Assembly: GCA_948144175.1 (NCBI GenBank)
Contig: CANXME010001452.1
Span: forward strand, 310,001-374,000
Direction: 5' to 3'
DNA: 64,000 nt
Source: Closterium sp. NIES-65
Taxonomy: Eukaryota; Streptophyta; Zygnematophyceae; Desmidiales; Closteriaceae
In this document: piece after piece, positions 61,167 through 64,000 of the stretch
Position numbering within the stretch: the first letter of the stretch is position 1
Layout: the number at the start of each line of letters is the position of its first letter
Notes under the pieces: generated by a model
Seen by the model: the letters and a program-made list of their open reading frames with translations, nothing else
Told to the model about the DNA's origin: nothing
The model's database searches: none
Program-made: the position numbers and the translations under genes

Positions 61167-62052
61167 CTAGTGGGAACGCTACCTAGGGCCCACCACGATA
61201 CGTTTTTTTTTTTTTTTTTCCTGCCCAGAGCGCGCTTCACTCCTGCCCGAGTCGCGCTTTGTGTGCCCTCCCTACCTTCCAGCCGCCCTTAGTGGCCCCT
61301 CTCACGGCCCCGTTGGCCGCCCTTACGGCCCCTCGCGCCGCCCTTACGGCCCCTCGCGCCACCCTCTACGGCCCCTAGCGCCGCCATTACGGCCCCTTAA
61401 GGCCCCTCGCGTCGCCCTTACGGCCCTCGCGCGGCCCCTTTCGGCCCCTCGCGGGCGCCCTTTCAGGCCCCCTACGGCCCCGTCTAGGCCCCTTACGGCC
61501 CCTCCGCGGCCCCGTCTAGGCCCCTTGCGGCCCCGCTACGGCCCCGTTTAGGCCCCCCCGCGGCCCCGTCTAGGCCCCTTGCGGCCCCGTCGCCGCCACG
61601 TGCGGCCCCGTCGCCGCCACCAGCGGCCCCGTCGCCACCACCTGCGGCCCCGTCGCCGCCACCTGCGGCCACGCAGCCGCCACCTGCGGCCTCGCCGCCA
61701 CCTACGGCCCCGTCGCCATCACCTGCGGCCCTGTCGCCCTCCCCTAGCGGCCCTGTCACCGCTCAGCCGCCCAGCGAAAGAGCCGCCGAGCAGCCCAGCA
61801 ACCGAGCCGCCGTGCCGCCGAGCCGCGCAGCAGCCGAGCCGCCCCGCAGTCGAGCCGCCCAGCAGCCGAGCCGCCCTGCAGCCGAGTCGCCCAGCAGCCA
61901 AGCCGCCGTGCCGCCGAGCCGCCGAGTCGCCCTACTGTCGAGCCGCTGCTGTTCCTACCAACAAAATGATTTTTTATTTTTTTATCATTCTTTTACTCCC
62001 CGCCCCTCCTTCCTCGGACTGGCGAGTCACTTCCTTCTAGGCCACTGTAGTC
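61167..62052 (+). repeat. Element K GC-rich leader
   Basis: TTACGGCCCCTCGCG and GGCCCCGTCGCCGCCACCT-type units, then CAGCCGAGCCGCC-type units, then a short AT-rich stretch before the gag start. No gene. Confidence 0.75.
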
Positions 62053-64000
62053 GTGGCTACCCCCAGTGTTCTTACTTTTGATGCTGAGGGCCATGCCATT
62101 GACTTTGAGGTCTGGGTCGATGACCTCCAGCTGTTCCTACAGTGCGATAGGGCAATCGGTCAATCCCTCTTTGACCTCACTTCTGGTGCCTCTCCTGCCC
62201 CTGCTGCTGATGCTGACGCCACTGTTTGCTCACAATGGGCCACACGCGATGCTGCTGCTCGCCTTGCTGTGCGTCGCCACTTACCGACCACTGAGCGTGC
62301 ACACTTTAGCCAGTACAAGAGTGCTCAGACCTTGTACGACGCTGTATTTGCACGCTACTCTTCCCCTGCCACTGCTGCACTGAGCCGCCTCATGCTACCG
62401 TACCTCTTCCCTAACCTTGCTGCCTTTACCACAGTCGCTGACCTCATTACGCACCTCCGCACTAGTGACACTCGCTACCGCGCTGCGCTTCCTGCTGAGT
62501 TCTGCGCCAAGAACCCCCCCCCCCCCCCATGTACATCACCCTCTACTTCATAGTCACCCGGCTCCCTGACTCTCTTCACGTAGTCAGGGACCACTTCCTC
62601 TCATTTTTCCCCACCACTCTCACCGTTGACCTCCTCGAGAAGGGCCTCCTAGGAGCAAAGAAGAGCATAGTCGCTGTAGGAGCCTCTCGTGGTGACCCTC
62701 GCACCCCCGTCTTTGAGGGGTCTTCCCCCTCCCCCCTCTTGCCCTCTGTTGCTTCTGCTGCTGCGGCCGACCTCGTTGGTTTCGAGTTGGTCGGTGCTGC
62801 GCCTGCCCCTAGCGGGAGACGCCGCACCGGCAAGGGCAAGGGGGCCAAGGGCGCTGGAGGGGCTGGCAGGGGCGGTGGAGGTGGTGGTGGAGGCAGTGGA
62901 GGGGGTGGGGGTGGTGGTGGGAGTGGTGGCGGTGGTGGAGATGTCGGTGGCAGCAGTGGTGGCGGAGGAGGCGGTGGCGGTGGCGGAGGTAGCGGAGGCG
63001 GTGGAGGCGGCGGAGGTAGCGGAGGCGGCGAAGGCGGCGGAGGCAGCGGAAGTGGAAGCGGCAGCAGTGGACCTGGTCGCGGCTCTTCGCAGAGGAGTGG
63101 CTCCGGTAGTGGTACGCGCCAGCAGCAGCAGCGCAGTTGTGAGACCCTGTCCCCTCAGCAGCTTCGTGAGTGATATGCTGCGCGTCAGCGCGGTGGGGGT
63201 ACGGGTCCCTGCACCTACGTTCTCCGCACCGGCGACCGCGCAGGTGAGTAGTGCGGGGGTGCGCACTCCACTCAGCGCTGCTTTGGCCGCCTGACGGACG
63301 CTTTGCGTCACTAGTTCCCTGAGGCCACTGAGATCCCTCGCTGGGGCGAGCTGTCTAGGGCTGGAGTAGCAATCTTTGACCTTGACTTTGATGCTATTCT
63401 TGATGCCATGTATGCTGTGACTATTAGTGATGAGGGTGACTGTTACCGGTGTTTTTCGCCCGACCCGGGCATTTAGACTGCTGCTCTAGGTACTGGTCAG
63501 GCTGCTGCTCTAGGTGCCAGCGAGGCTGCTGCTCTAGGTGCTAGTGCGTCTACTTCCTCAGGTGCTGGTGAGTCTGCTCTCTCAGGTACTTCGTCGGCTT
63601 CGGCCTCCCACACCTTCACCCTTGACTCGGGGGCTTCTCGCTCCTTCTTTCGCGACCTCACCACACTCACGCCGCTTGGTCAGCTAGTTGCAGTCTCTCT
63701 GGCAGACCCCTCTGGGGGTCCTGTCCTTGCTCACTTCTCCACTGTCCTCCCGTGTCCGGCGGCCCCCTCTGGCACCCTGTCTGGTCTGTACCTCCCCTCG
63801 TTCTCTACGAAATCAGTGAGTGGTGCTGACCTGCAGGATGCAGGGGTTCACCAGTTCACTCCTGCGAGCCAGCGGGTAACCCAATGCACGACGATCGGAC
63901 GGGCCGACACTTGGCCACGTTTACACATCGGCCGGGGTCAAGCCTGTACACACTAACCACTGAGTCTCCTCTAGTCAGTGCATCTCGTCAGGTAGCTGCG
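62053..64000 (+). pseudogene. Element K gag and pol start, degraded
   Basis: The gag frame begins at 62053 with GTG where relatives have ATG, then ATPSVLTFDAEGHAIDFEV. A run of 15 C at 62514-62528 (10 or 13 in relatives) shifts the frame in the KNPPP region. TGA at 63171-63173 replaces the Trp of REWY. Further on, the Cys/His motif, DFDAIL, and a TAG at about 63472-63474 (GAG in element I) follow. DSGASRSFF is recognisable at about 63625-63650. The sequence leaves the window in the pre-integrase region. Not functional as read. Confidence 0.9.

Larger units (their letters stand above)
61025..64000 (+). mobile_element. Element K: 5' part of a copia element, running off the window
   Basis: 5' LTR, primer site, GC-rich leader, gag and the start of pol. 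The 3' part is beyond 64000, so TSD and age cannot be read. Confidence 0.93.

Overview
The window looks like repeat-dominated nuclear DNA of a green-lineage eukaryote. A streptophyte alga or early land plant is my best guess; I cannot name the species. The pointers are many Ty1/copia LTR retrotransposons with initiator-Met-tRNA-like primer sites, GT-AG spliced genes, a plant-like ALG14, a 180-bp satellite, and stop mutations concentrated in CAG/CTG contexts. I see one ordinary host gene (ALG14, minus strand, 21884-24863). Almost everything else is transposable elements, often nested, whose limits I set from LTRs and 5-bp target-site duplications (TSDs).

Layout. 1-1765: 3' end of a decayed copia element (A), then a gypsy-like gag remnant and a broken PIF/Harbinger transposase. 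5341-11033: a near-perfect inverted duplication of a pogo-like DNA transposon, two four-exon transposase genes converging on a 168-bp spacer. 11985-13796: an old copia RT fragment (B) split by a complete copia element (C, 13797-21004, TSD ACACT, identical LTRs); B resumes at 21005 and then abuts the leader and LTR of a minus-strand element (D). 21884-24863: ALG14, five exons, whose introns 1 and 4 hold tandem arrays that begin exactly at the splice donors. 25370-43725: one 180-bp satellite array broken by three insertions: a 377-bp miniature LTR element, a gutted copia element (F) and copia element G, which itself contains copia element H (34553-42090). 43800-58602: copia element I (TSD GGCTG) containing element J (48845-56225, TSD GCTCG). 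60412-60758: a second miniature LTR element. 61025-end: the 5' part of another copia element (K).

The copia elements share an unusual plan: LTRs of only about 124-146 bp, a primer site, a long very GC-rich simple-repeat leader of 0.6-1.1 kb, one gag-pol reading frame with a poly-glycine gag segment and a repetitive Gly/Ala/Glu/Pro linker between integrase and reverse transcriptase, then a conserved non-coding 3' block ending in a TATGGGGGTG polypurine tract. H alone keeps an uninterrupted 1975-codon gag-pol and is the likeliest active copy; the others carry premature stops, mostly CAG to TAG, and frameshifts. LTR divergence agrees with the nesting order: C 0 differences, H 2, J 3, G 3, I 4, F 4.
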